Source: JAUVXY01 sp964392345 | Lineage (GTDB): Bacteria > Actinomycetota > Humimicrobiia > Humimicrobiales > Humimicrobiaceae | DNA length: 11,325 bases | Assembly: GCA_964392345.1 (NCBI GenBank) | Contig: CAYMPQ010000057.1 | Location: 1-11,325, forward strand | Direction of reading: 5' to 3' | Shown: in pieces, positions 1 through 6,876 of the stretch | Layout of the letters: each line of letters starts with the position of its first letter | Numbering within the stretch: position 1 is the stretch's first letter | Translations under genes and position numbers: made by a program | Notes under the pieces: generated by a model | Seen by the model: only the letters and a program-made list of their open reading frames with translations | Database searches by the model: none | Told to the model about the DNA's origin: nothing

Positions 1-17
1 TACAGAAATAATAATCT

Positions 18-43
18 ACTTATATAATATACTTATATAATAT
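18..43. repeat. Tandem 13-bp direct repeat, two perfect copies
   Basis: The 13-mer ACTTATATAATAT occurs twice back to back (18-30 and 31-43) with no mismatch. It lies beyond the 3' end of the arsenic operon in very AT-rich DNA. It may be only slippage-prone low-complexity sequence, or paired binding sites for something outside the window. The repeat is directly visible; any function is unknown. Confidence 0.8.
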
Positions 44-94
44 TTTAAAAAGAACAGTACTGCAAATTTATACAAAAATGTTATTACAAGTTTA

Positions 95-154
95 CAGTAA
101 TTTCAAGGGCTGCTCATTACTGAGTTTTTGTGCCTCAGGTATCTGTAAACCTGG
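95..154 (-). terminator. Two weak hairpins downstream of acr3, possible transcription end
   Basis: Two inverted repeats lie 48-107 bases past the acr3 stop: CAGGT/ACCTG (136-140 with 149-153, 8-base loop) and CAGTAAT/ATTACTG (95-101 with 116-122, 14-base loop). Neither is followed by a run of T on the minus strand, so a classical intrinsic terminator is not shown. The stems are exact, but termination of the ars operon here is a guess based on position. Confidence 0.22.
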
Positions 155-201
155 TATTTAACTTTCCTTGTTCGCCTTTTTCTATATTTTTAAGCCATTT
201 T

Positions 202-1290
202 TTATTTTGATGATACTTGCGGAAACCATTTCCTTGTATTATTAGCAATTCTTACCAGAGTGAGCATCACCGGCACTTCTACAAGTACACCTACAACTGT
301 AGCCAGAGTAGCTCCAGACTGGAGTCCAAATAATGATATTGCCACTGCAACTGCCAGTTCAAAAAAATTACTTGCTCCGATCATGGCACCTGGAGCTGCA
401 ATACTATGTGGAAGTTTCCAGGCTTTTCCCCACCCATAGGCAATGATAAATATTAGAAATGTTTGGATTACCAGTGGTACTGCAATCAAAGCGATGTGAA
501 CTGGATTACCTAAAATTATCTCTCCCTGGAATGCAAAAATAATTACAAGAGTTAAAAGCAAACCAATAACTGTAACTTTATTAAACCTTTTAAGGAAAAT
601 ATTCTCAAAATAATCAATTCCTTTCTTTTTTATTATTAGCACCCTTGATATATAACCTGCGGAAAAAGGTATAACTACAAACAGGACAACAGACATAAAT
701 AGTGTACTATAGGGTACGATCACTTCGCTTATCCCAAGAAGGAAAGCAACAATGGGGGTAAAAGCAAAAAGTATAATTAAATCATTTACTGCAACCTGGA
801 CCAGCGTATAAGCAGCATCTCCATCTGAGAGATAACTCCATACAAATACCATAGCCGTGCAGGGAGCTGCTCCTAGCAGTACGGCCCCGGCAAGGTATTC
901 AGTGGCAAGTGGTCCTGGTATAAATGCTTCAAATATGACTTTAAAAAATAGAAATGCAATACCATACATTGTAAAAGGCTTTATTACCCAGTTAGTGACA
1001 GTGGTTACAGTAAGACCTTTTGGTTTTTTAGTTGCATTAACAATGCTTGCAAAATCCACTTTTAGCATCATTGGGTAGATCATTAACCAAATAAGAACTG
1101 CAACTGGTATGGAAACATTGGCATATTCAAACCTGCTTAATGTATTAGGAACAGCCGGTAGAAACTTCCCTATGGCTACTCCTGCAGCTATACATAAAAT
1201 AACCCAAATTGAAAGGTATTTATCAAAGAAACCGATTTGCTTTCTTAGGGTTTGCTTTTTGTTGTCTTTTGTTTCATTGACTTTTCCCAT
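202..1290 (-). CDS. acr3: Arsenite efflux permease, ACR3 family
   Basis: This 362-residue integral membrane protein should export arsenite, As(OH)3, across the cytoplasmic membrane using the proton-motive force. Ten hydrophobic segments can be counted from about residue 25 to 350, as expected for ACR3, and the length is typical. The segment LLGAAPCTAMVFVWSYLSDG (138-157) carries the conserved cysteine (C144) of ACR3 transporters, and GVLVEVPVM (334-342) carries the conserved glutamate (E338). The short charged, lysine-rich N-terminus is cytoplasmic in type. The start is supported by AAGGAG about 8 bases upstream. It is the last gene of arsM-arsR-acr3, 60 bp after arsR, so it is probably co-transcribed and derepressed by arsenite. 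ACR3 is unrelated in sequence to the ArsB permease. No sign of damage is seen. Confidence 0.95.
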   Translation of the reverse strand: MGKVNETKDNKKQTLRKQIGFFDKYLSIWVILCIAAGVAIGKFLPAVPNTLSRFEYANVSIPVAVLIWLMIYPMMLKVDFASIVNATKKPKGLTVTTVTNWVIKPFTMYGIAFLFFKVIFEAFIPGPLATEYLAGAVLLGAAPCTAMVFVWSYLSDGDAAYTLVQVAVNDLIILFAFTPIVAFLLGISEVIVPYSTLFMSVVLFVVIPFSAGYISRVLIIKKKGIDYFENIFLKRFNKVTVIGLLLTLVIIFAFQGEIILGNPVHIALIAVPLVIQTFLIFIIAYGWGKAWKLPHSIAAPGAMIGASNFFELAVAVAISLFGLQSGATLATVVGVLVEVPVMLTLVRIANNTRKWFPQVSSK

Positions 1291-1350
1291 TAAAACTCCT
1301 TATTCCGTCTGGCTTCTTGCAGAGTTGCTAACGCAATTTATCAGTATTTT

Positions 1351-1716
1351 TTATACCGCTCTTCTGCATATCATATTCCGGTTTATATTCTTTAGTTTTT
1401 TCAGATCAGATACTATTTGTTTATCTTTTTTCAAATCTTTATAAATTATTTCTATAAACTCACTGCTGAAAAAACATAATTGACTGTTGATATTATAATT
1501 AACCCATAGTCCATCCTTGTGTGATTCTATTAGGCCGGCATTTTCGAGTACCTTTAAATGACTTGATATGGTAGACTGCGATAATCCTATGATATTAGTA
1601 ATTTCACATACACAAAGATCCTTTTTTGTTTTTAGTAGATAAATAATTCTTATCCTTCTTTCATCCGCTAAAGCTTTTATTATTTTTTCCATGTTTTTTA
1701 AATTTTTCTCTGACAT
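1351..1716 (-). CDS. arsR: ArsR/SmtB-family arsenic-responsive repressor
   Basis: A 121-residue winged-helix repressor that should bind the ars promoter and leave it when As(III) binds. The N-terminal helices (KALADERRIRIIYLL, 14-28) and the recognition region (GLSQSTISSHLKVLENAGLI, 44-63) followed by the wing (ESHKDGLWVNYNI) are characteristic of the family. The metal-site motif LCVCEIT (34-40) has the Cys-x-Cys pair C35/C37, but the third cysteine of the classical ELCVCDLC site is replaced by threonine. Two further cysteines, C81 and C117, could supply another ligand. An AAGGA site lies about 11 bases before the ATG. The gene lies 140 bp after arsM and 60 bp before acr3. It is therefore second in the operon, which is less common than an arsR-first layout. 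Confidence 0.92.
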   Translation of the reverse strand: MSEKNLKNMEKIIKALADERRIRIIYLLKTKKDLCVCEITNIIGLSQSTISSHLKVLENAGLIESHKDGLWVNYNINSQLCFFSSEFIEIIYKDLKKDKQIVSDLKKLKNINRNMICRRAV

Positions 1717-1782
1717 AATTACAAAATCCTTAACTCTTTTTTATAAATAACTTTTTTTAGAGATAAAGATATACAAACAAGA

Positions 1783-1794
1783 GGTATTAATACC
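1783..1794. promoter_or_regulatory. Perfect 12-bp palindrome between arsM and arsR
   Basis: GGTATTAATACC is an exact palindrome in the 140-bp arsM-arsR gap, about 67 bases before the arsR start. A perfect 12-bp palindrome in the leader of a self-regulating repressor gene is a reasonable operator candidate, possibly for ArsR itself or for an internal arsR-acr3 promoter. I could not assign convincing -35/-10 boxes beside it. The same sequence was not noticed upstream of arsM, which argues against one shared ArsR site. Confidence 0.35.
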
Positions 1795-1856
1795 GCACTT
1801 TTTATTAAACTATTGCCTTCCAACTTTTCTTTTAATCTTCAATTGTTTATATAATC

Positions 1857-2696
1857 TTATTGAATTTTGGGTTTTAAAGCATAAACATTTATGCTTAAAA
1901 TCGATTTCTCTAAATAGCCGATCATATCTTTGGTTAAATTTAAACCATTTTTAATAATAACTGCCGCATTATCGCTAACCATATATTTGATTGGAAAATT
2001 AACTTCATCCAATATTTTTACATCGGTAAAACCAGCTTTTTTTATTGCATTCAGATAGTCATATTTAATTATTGCACCTGAAATACACCCTACGTAAGCT
2101 GAAACATTGTTTTTAATAAAATCGGGGAGCTCTTTGGCTAAAACAATATCTGAAACCATAATTCTCCCGCCAGGCTTTAAAACCCTGAATGCTTCAGAAA
2201 AAACACTGTCCTTATCTGGAGAAAGATTTATCACACAGTTAGAAATTATTATATCAATGATCCCATCAGCTACAGGCAGGCTTTCTATCTCTCCCTGCTT
2301 AAATTCTACATTGGTAAAATTATTTTTTCGAGCATTATCCCTTGCCTTATCAACCATCTCTGGAGTCATGTCAACTCCGATTACCTTTCCTTCTGGTCCT
2401 ACTTTGTCTGCAGCCAAAAAACAATCAAAACCTGCTCCTGAACCCAAGTCTAATACAACTTCACCTTTTTTTAAGGACGCCAGAGCTATCGGATTTCCGC
2501 ATCCAAGTCCCAAATTAGAGCTTTCCGGTGCTTTGCCAAAATCACCTTTTGTATATCCAATATTTGAGCTTATTTCCTTTGTTAAATCTACTTGCCCGCA
2601 GCAATTCGTAACTGGGGCGGAACAACAACAGGAATTGCTGGTAACGACTTTTGCATAGCTTTCCCTTACAGCTTTTTTTATGTTTTCTTCTTTCAT
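1857..2696 (-). CDS. arsM: Arsenite S-adenosylmethionine methyltransferase ArsM
   Basis: A 279-residue cytosolic class I methyltransferase that should methylate As(III), using thiols and S-adenosylmethionine, to methylated and eventually volatile arsines. The SAM-binding motif DLGSGAGFD is at 83-91, with GVDMTPEMVDKAR (107-119) as the second strand and acidic loop. Three cysteines characteristic of ArsM are present: C66 in LGLGCGNP, C154 in SNCVINLSP and C204 in YVGCISGA. C154 and C204 are 50 residues apart, as in characterised ArsM proteins. The N-terminus adds a cysteine cluster, C23-C25 and C32-C33, likely for thiol or As(III) handling. The protein is shorter than some homologues, but the fold is complete. 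It is first in the ars operon. A strong Shine-Dalgarno is not obvious, only purine-rich AGAGAAAAG. Confidence 0.93.
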   Translation of the reverse strand: MKEENIKKAVRESYAKVVTSNSCCCSAPVTNCCGQVDLTKEISSNIGYTKGDFGKAPESSNLGLGCGNPIALASLKKGEVVLDLGSGAGFDCFLAADKVGPEGKVIGVDMTPEMVDKARDNARKNNFTNVEFKQGEIESLPVADGIIDIIISNCVINLSPDKDSVFSEAFRVLKPGGRIMVSDIVLAKELPDFIKNNVSAYVGCISGAIIKYDYLNAIKKAGFTDVKILDEVNFPIKYMVSDNAAVIIKNGLNLTKDMIGYLEKSILSINVYALKPKIQ

Positions 2697-2729
2697 AAGT
2701 TTTCTTTTCTCTGAATCATTTTAAATTTA

Positions 2730-2770
2730 ATATATTGATACATTTAAATATATAATTATTACATTGTCAA
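2730..2770 (-). promoter_or_regulatory. Candidate ars operon promoter with overlapping inverted repeat (ArsR operator?)
   Basis: On the minus strand an exact TTGACA (2770-2765) is followed after 17 bases by TTAAAT (2747-2742), a modest -10. An inverted repeat ATATATT/AATATAT (2730-2736 with 2747-2753, 10-base spacer) covers the -10 region, about 35-57 bp before the arsM ATG. AT-rich dyads over the -10 are usual for ArsR-family operators. The -35 and the dyad are seen; ArsR binding is inferred. In such AT-rich DNA the dyad could be chance. Confidence 0.42.
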
Positions 2771-2801
2771 CTGCAATTTTATTTATTTGATAAAAAAGTA
2801 A

Positions 2802-3017
2802 GAAGCGGGGAATTGCGGTGATAGGATCTATCCAGGTGACAGCAGATCCATGGAAAACATTGCAAGATATATAATAAGGGCATCTTTTTTTAAGGAGAGT
2901 ATGAAGTATTTTCCAGAGAAGGAAAAAGAATTCAGCACGCTTGAATGGATGGCAGTACTCTGCTCTCATATACCGTATCGGGAGAAACAGACCGTCCGCC
3001 TTTCTAAAAATATCTGA
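2802..3017 (+). pseudogene. Remnant of an IS91-type transposase, C-terminal part
   Basis: The plus-strand frame opens at 2802 and ends with TGA at 3017. It encodes GDRIYPGDSRSMENIARYI (2817-2873), then IRASFFKESMKYFPEKEKEF, TLEWMAVLCSHIPYREKQTV and a short unrelated tail. This matches the late catalytic region of IS91-type rolling-circle transposases, where homologues read like 'LARYIIRASFSQERM' and then 'DALDWLAxLxxHIPxKxxQxVRYYG', as I recall them. The upstream two thirds, including the catalytic tyrosine region, are missing. So is everything after the QTVR motif. The spacer between the two motifs looks shortened. It lies between the ars promoter and the broken ABC-F frame. It cannot be active. 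The first ATG in frame is at 2850. An N-terminal piece of the same family lies at 8776-8910. Confidence 0.72.
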
Positions 3018-3119
3018 AAAATTTTGTTATTTTACATGGATATTTGCCTGTACCGAATACAATATAATGATTTTTTTTAGATACTATTGCTATTCCTTTT
3101 GATCTTTAATATAAATTGA

Positions 3120-4346
3120 CATTCACAATACAGTTATATAGGATTTTATCATTTATATTGGAAACTGCTGAACAATAAAATAAATAAAAGGAATAAAGAT
3201 ATTGAAGAAAGAACCGATTATGGATCTGATGAGTACATAAAGCTCATAAATAAAGCTTCCGATATAAGTACAAATATCGAAATGCTTGGTGCTTTTCTTT
3301 TCAGGGATGATGATATTGACAAAAAGGTAAAAGTGCTTTCCGGCGGAGAGCGGTCAAGGCTGGCACTGATAAAACTTCTCCTTGAACCATTTAATGTGCT
3401 TGTGATTGATGAACCTACAAACCATCTGGATATTGAATCCATACAATGGATGGAAGAATTCCTTTATGATTACAGAGGGGCTGTAATCATAATCTCACAC
3501 GACAGGGCTTTTCTGGATAATATTACCAGCCGGACTATTGAGATCTCGCTGAGCAGGATATATGATTACAGAGTCCCTTATTCAAAATATACAATATTGA
3601 GAGAAGAACACAGGTCACAGCAATTAGCGGCTTATAAAAATCAGCAAAAAATAATCGCTGACACAAATAGATTTATCGAGCGTTTCAGGTATAAGGCTAC
3701 AAAAGCTGCACAGGTCCAATCAAGGATTAAACAGCTTGAAAAGATGGACCGGATCGAAATAGACGAAGAAGATATTTCTTCAATACACATCAGGTTTCCA
3801 GCTGCTCCCCGCTCCGGTAATATTATCTTCAATGCGAGCGGTCTCTCAAAAAATTACGGTGAAAAGAATGTGATCGACAGTATTGATTTTATCATAAGCA
3901 GAGGTGAAAGGATCGCATTTATCGGCAAAAATGGTGGAGGCAAGACAACTCTTTCCAGAATACTTGTAAGTGATATCGACTTTAAAGGCAGCCTGAAAGT
4001 GGGCCATAATGTTAAAATAGGTTATTTTGCACAAAATCAGGATGAGCAAATATCTTCCGGAAAAGATGACTATCTCGAAAAGAAAGCATTCCTGAGGACA
4101 TTGAGAAAGATAACAAAAGAAATCACCGACTGCGAAAGCGATATTGAGCATCTTGAAAATGAATTAAAAAAATTAACTGACCGGTTCAGATCTCCGGAAA
4201 GCCTGACCGAAGATCAAAGCAGCCACTCCCGCTTCTTAAAATATGAAAAACAAAAAAATGAACTTGACTCAAAGATGAAAAAGTGGGAACAGCTTCTTGA
4301 ACGGCTTGCGGAGCTTAAGAAAAGCAAATATTATTCTGTATCATAA
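3120..4346 (+). pseudogene. Rearranged and truncated ABC-F ATPase (Uup/YheS-like)
   Basis: An uninterrupted frame runs from a stop at 3117 to 4346; the first ATG is at 3282 (354 residues from there). Numbering from that ATG: an ABC signature LSGGERSR (19-26), Walker B VLVIDEPTNHLD (39-50), H-loop SHDRAFLD (72-79), and the interdomain linker with RFRYKATKAAQVQSRIKQLE (134-153). A second ABC start follows with Walker A GKNGGGKTT (215-223) and Q-loop GYFAQNQ (247-253), then an immediate jump to the C-terminal coiled coil (about 262-348). The first Walker A is absent, as are the second signature and Walker B. The front segment (LGAFLFRDDD...LSGGERSR) looks like second-domain sequence joined at DEPTNHLD to first-domain sequence (IESIQWMEEFL). 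Normal ABC-F proteins exceed 500 residues. No clear ribosome site precedes 3282. It is most likely a decayed recombinant, though it has no internal stop. Confidence 0.75.
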
Positions 4347-4399
4347 ATAATCAATCCAGTGCTTAAGCCGAAATTACTGGACAAAATCTTAAAAATCTA

Positions 4400-4489
4400 T
4401 TGACTATATTTATATAAATAGATAAATTTGAACTTGAAAAAAATAAAAATCTATTCAAAAAGTATACAGTACTGAAAAAACCTTTTTGA
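4400..4489 (+). promoter_or_regulatory. Possible promoter and inverted repeat upstream of the DUF6125-like gene
   Basis: The 212-bp gap between the ABC-F remnant and 4559 holds TTGACT (4400-4405) and TAAATT (4423-4428) at 17-bp spacing. It also holds an exact 8-bp inverted repeat TCAAAAAG/CTTTTTGA (4455-4462 with 4482-4489) enclosing an 8-bp palindrome CAGTACTG (4467-4474). The repeat could be an operator or an mRNA hairpin in the leader of the next gene. The two dyads are seen; promoter activity is only a guess. Confidence 0.28.
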
Positions 4490-4558
4490 GAGACAAATAT
4501 ATAAAGGAATAATCTTAGAAAATATTTATTCAATCTTATAAAAATTTATGATAAAAAT

Positions 4559-5044
4559 ATGATTAAGCTTACTGACTATGAAATCTCAAAGTATTTTTAT
4601 CGCAGTTATACTGCTGTAGATGGGCTGTGGTTTTTAAAGGTTGAAGAAAAATATGGATTTGGTGCTGCACTGAATATAGATAATGAAGTGTGGAAAGTTA
4701 TGCCCAAGATTCAAGCGAGGTTTCTTAAATCAAAGATAAAGGAAAAGTTAGGGCTTGATGCTCTTTTTGAAACTTTTACTACTAAATTAAAGTTGGATGG
4801 TTTTAAATTTAAGGCAGAAAAAGAAAATAACAATATAATTAAGATAATAATCAGTGACTGCCCCTGGCATAATACAATGATTAAATCCAATAGAGCTGAG
4901 TTTTCTGAAAAAGTGGGCAGCCGAATATGTAATACTGAATATAAGGTGTGGTCCTCCGAATTTGGGAAAAACATAAGTTTTGAATTAAAGGATCAAATTT
5001 GTAGAGGTTCTAAATCTTGCAGACTAATTTTTCTAACTAATTGA
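4559..5044 (+). CDS. DUF6125-like / L-2-amino-thiazoline-4-carboxylate hydrolase-like protein
   Basis: A 161-residue soluble protein. The N-terminal part (DYEISKYFYRSYTAVDGLWF, 6-25; KVEEKYGFGAALNIDNEVWK, 27-46; PKIQARFLK) matches a family I recall as DUF6125, described as L-2-amino-thiazoline-4-carboxylic acid hydrolase-like. Its biochemical role is not firmly known to me. Conserved polar residues cluster in the C-terminal half: CPWH (101-104), C124 in RICNTEY, and C148/C154 in CRGSKSC followed by RLIF. The closing C-x5-C pattern resembles V4R-type small-molecule or metal-binding domains, so a metal or thiol-ligand site is plausible. No membrane segment is seen. No Shine-Dalgarno is evident just before the ATG, and only AAAGGAA about 48 bases upstream is purine-rich. 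It appears intact and monocistronic. The family call is fairly confident; the function is unknown. Confidence 0.75.
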   Translation: MIKLTDYEISKYFYRSYTAVDGLWFLKVEEKYGFGAALNIDNEVWKVMPKIQARFLKSKIKEKLGLDALFETFTTKLKLDGFKFKAEKENNNIIKIIISDCPWHNTMIKSNRAEFSEKVGSRICNTEYKVWSSEFGKNISFELKDQICRGSKSCRLIFLTN

Positions 5045-5376
5045 TAATCTTATAGAATCTCTTTTATCTCCTCTCCTTCAAATAAAAGTTATCTACCATA
5101 AAAACTTTTTAAATCCTTAAACTACTATGAATTGTAAATGTCGTATAAGAAAATTGTATAACAATATTCATTTATCAAAATTTAGCAGTAAAATAGAAAA
5201 ATAAGTACTTATGTGAATGGCTTCCCATGCTGGATAGTGTTGATAACACCCTATAAATTTGAATGATTTCTTAAAACACTGGGATAAAAAACAAATCCAA
5301 GATTTTTATTGTAATAATAGAGAAACGAAAGTATGATGTACTGAATTTTATAATTTACCTTCAAAGGTTTAAAATA
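5045..5376 (+). other. 332-bp gene-free stretch with a 13-bp palindrome
   Basis: No ORF with family resemblance is seen here. The stretch is AT-rich. The clearest structure is GTGTTGATAACAC (5237-5249), a dyad with 5-base arms around GAT. It is bracketed by ATAG (5234-5237) and CTAT (5251-5254), which are offset by one base from exact symmetry. It lies 128 bases before the GTG of the next gene and could be an operator. AAAGG (5363-5367) is the likely ribosome site of that gene. Confidence 0.4.
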
Positions 5377-6651
5377 GTGACCCGTATAAATAGGACCACT
5401 ATAAAAGAAATTGGAGAATATGTTCCCGGACAGGCCAGCAACCTCAGCCTGAACAAGATCAAAGAATTTATTACCGTACCCTATCATATAGAATGGTACA
5501 AAACTTCTGAATCAAATAAGATTTTCCCCCTATTTCTACAGGAACTATCGGACCTCAATCCAACACCAGCTACTGTTCCCGGTCTTATTACCAGAAATCC
5601 TTATTTCAACCATACCTGCATAAAGTACTTTATAGCTTATAATGGAAGAATACCGGTTGGAAGGATTATGGCCTTTATTGATTCTAATTATGCTGAAAGA
5701 GAAAATGGAAAGATCGGGTGGTTTGGGCTTTTTGAGTCTGAGGAGAATAGAAGTACTGCCCAGACCCTTATTGAAAGTGCAGTAAGCTATCTAAAAGAAA
5801 ATTCCTGCACTAAAATAATCGGGCCGGCAAAATTCAATGCTGGAGGAGAAATAGGGCTGCTGGTTGACGGTTTTGAAAATGAACCATACTTTATGGAACC
5901 ATATAATGCCCCTTATTATCAGGACTTTTTCGAGGAATATGGTTTTAAGAAAGAGAATGACTGGTATAGCGTGAATATAGATAAGATAATCTCAAAAGAT
6001 TATATGAATAAGGTGGACCGTATGTTGGACCGGATTCTAAATCACAGGAAGGCTGAAAGGTTTAATGACTATAAAATAAGAAATGTCAATTTCAGTAATT
6101 TAAAGAGTGAAATAGATACCATAAGGAAACTTTATAATCCTATATGGAACGGAGGCAACCATCCCCAGCAGGTAAAAATGAATGATGCCGAATTCGATAT
6201 GTTGGCCCTGGGAATAAAAGAGATTGCCCTGGAGGAGCTTATTTTTATAGTGGAAAAGGACAGGAAACCGATTGGGATTTCCGTTAATCTTCCGGATATA
6301 AATGAGGTAATAGCTGAATTTGATGGAAAGGCTGCTTATATGCCTTCGGCCAGATTTTACAGCCCAAAAGATATTATGCGGGATCTTAAAATCTTTATAA
6401 ATATTAAAAAGAGGCTTAAACAGAAAAGATTTTCAAGGATGCGTTTCCTTATCCTGGGAGTGGAAGAAAAATACCGTAAAAACGGTATTGATTCTAAACT
6501 ATACCAGTACATAAAAGAAAAGGCATTAGAGATCGGTATCACCCGGGGTTCTGCTTCCCAGCTGGCTGATATAAACATGGATATCATAAACCCCGTATTC
6601 AAATTGGGAAAGATTGCCATGACCTGGCGGGTTTATAGGCTCAAAATATAA
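5377..6651 (+). CDS. GNAT-type N-acyltransferase-like protein (424 aa)
   Basis: This protein resembles a widespread, poorly characterised family of about 370-430 residues with GNAT-like halves. The N-terminal half shows the hallmarks: FITVPYHIEWYK (31-42), PGLITRNPYFNHTCIKYFIA (68-87), IPVGRIMAFID and GWFGLFES. These are followed by KIIGPAKFNAGGEIGLLVDG and FMEPYNAPYYQDFFEEYGFK, segments near-diagnostic of this family. The C-terminal half ends with FLILGVEEKYRKNGIDSKLY, where Y-R-K-N-G-I-D (366-372) matches the acetyl-CoA pyrophosphate loop R/Q-x-x-G-x-G/A. It therefore probably transfers an acyl group from CoA; the substrate is unknown. The GTG start is supported by AAAGG nine bases upstream, and no better ATG precedes the conserved block. 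The gene ends about 50 bases from an opposing AlkD fragment. It appears complete. Confidence 0.8.
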   Translation: MTRINRTTIKEIGEYVPGQASNLSLNKIKEFITVPYHIEWYKTSESNKIFPLFLQELSDLNPTPATVPGLITRNPYFNHTCIKYFIAYNGRIPVGRIMAFIDSNYAERENGKIGWFGLFESEENRSTAQTLIESAVSYLKENSCTKIIGPAKFNAGGEIGLLVDGFENEPYFMEPYNAPYYQDFFEEYGFKKENDWYSVNIDKIISKDYMNKVDRMLDRILNHRKAERFNDYKIRNVNFSNLKSEIDTIRKLYNPIWNGGNHPQQVKMNDAEFDMLALGIKEIALEELIFIVEKDRKPIGISVNLPDINEVIAEFDGKAAYMPSARFYSPKDIMRDLKIFINIKKRLKQKRFSRMRFLILGVEEKYRKNGIDSKLYQYIKEKALEIGITRGSASQLADINMDIINPVFKLGKIAMTWRVYRLKI

Positions 6652-6699
6652 TAAGCATACATCCACAATTTATATACATATGACCTTTGTCACTAAATA

Positions 6700-6847
6700 A
6701 GGTTAAAATTGAACTAGATACCCCCAGAGTCTTATCAGGGTTTATCCCAAATCTGGCCATTCCTTCAACAGCTTTTGGGTTCGAAAGGGTTTTTAACTTT
6801 TTAATTATTTCGTCAACCTTTTTACCGGCACTCAAAACTTCCTCCAA
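6700..6847 (-). pseudogene. N-terminal stub of an AlkD-like DNA alkylation-repair protein
   Basis: Reading the minus strand from a TTG at 6847 gives VDEIIKKLKTLSNPKAVEGM, then ARFGINPDKTLGVS, after which the resemblance stops. AlkD-family DNA glycosylases (HEAT-like repeats, removing alkylated bases) begin in this way: a short helix, L-x-x-x-x-NPK-x-x-x-GMARFGI, then T-x-GVS-I-P. Only about 45 of roughly 220-235 residues are left. The frame runs on without homology to 6641, overlapping the 3' end of the acyltransferase. The ATG may have been lost, since the codons upstream of the TTG stay open back toward the AbiEii stop 30 bases away. Non-functional by inference. A different AlkD segment lies at 11250-11325. 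Confidence 0.68.
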
Positions 6848-6876
6848 TAAAATAGGTAAAATAACCTTATCAATAA

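Noticed and set aside
857..1444. Plus-strand frames opposite acr3 and arsR
   Set aside because: They are antisense to strong family matches, have no ribosome sites and no domain resemblance.
2107..2658. 183-codon plus-strand frame opposite arsM
   Set aside because: It lies entirely antisense to a clear ArsM and has low-complexity composition without recognisable motifs.
2727..2969. 80-codon minus-strand frame upstream of arsM
   Set aside because: It covers the ars promoter and is antisense to the IS91 remnant, which explains the sequence better.
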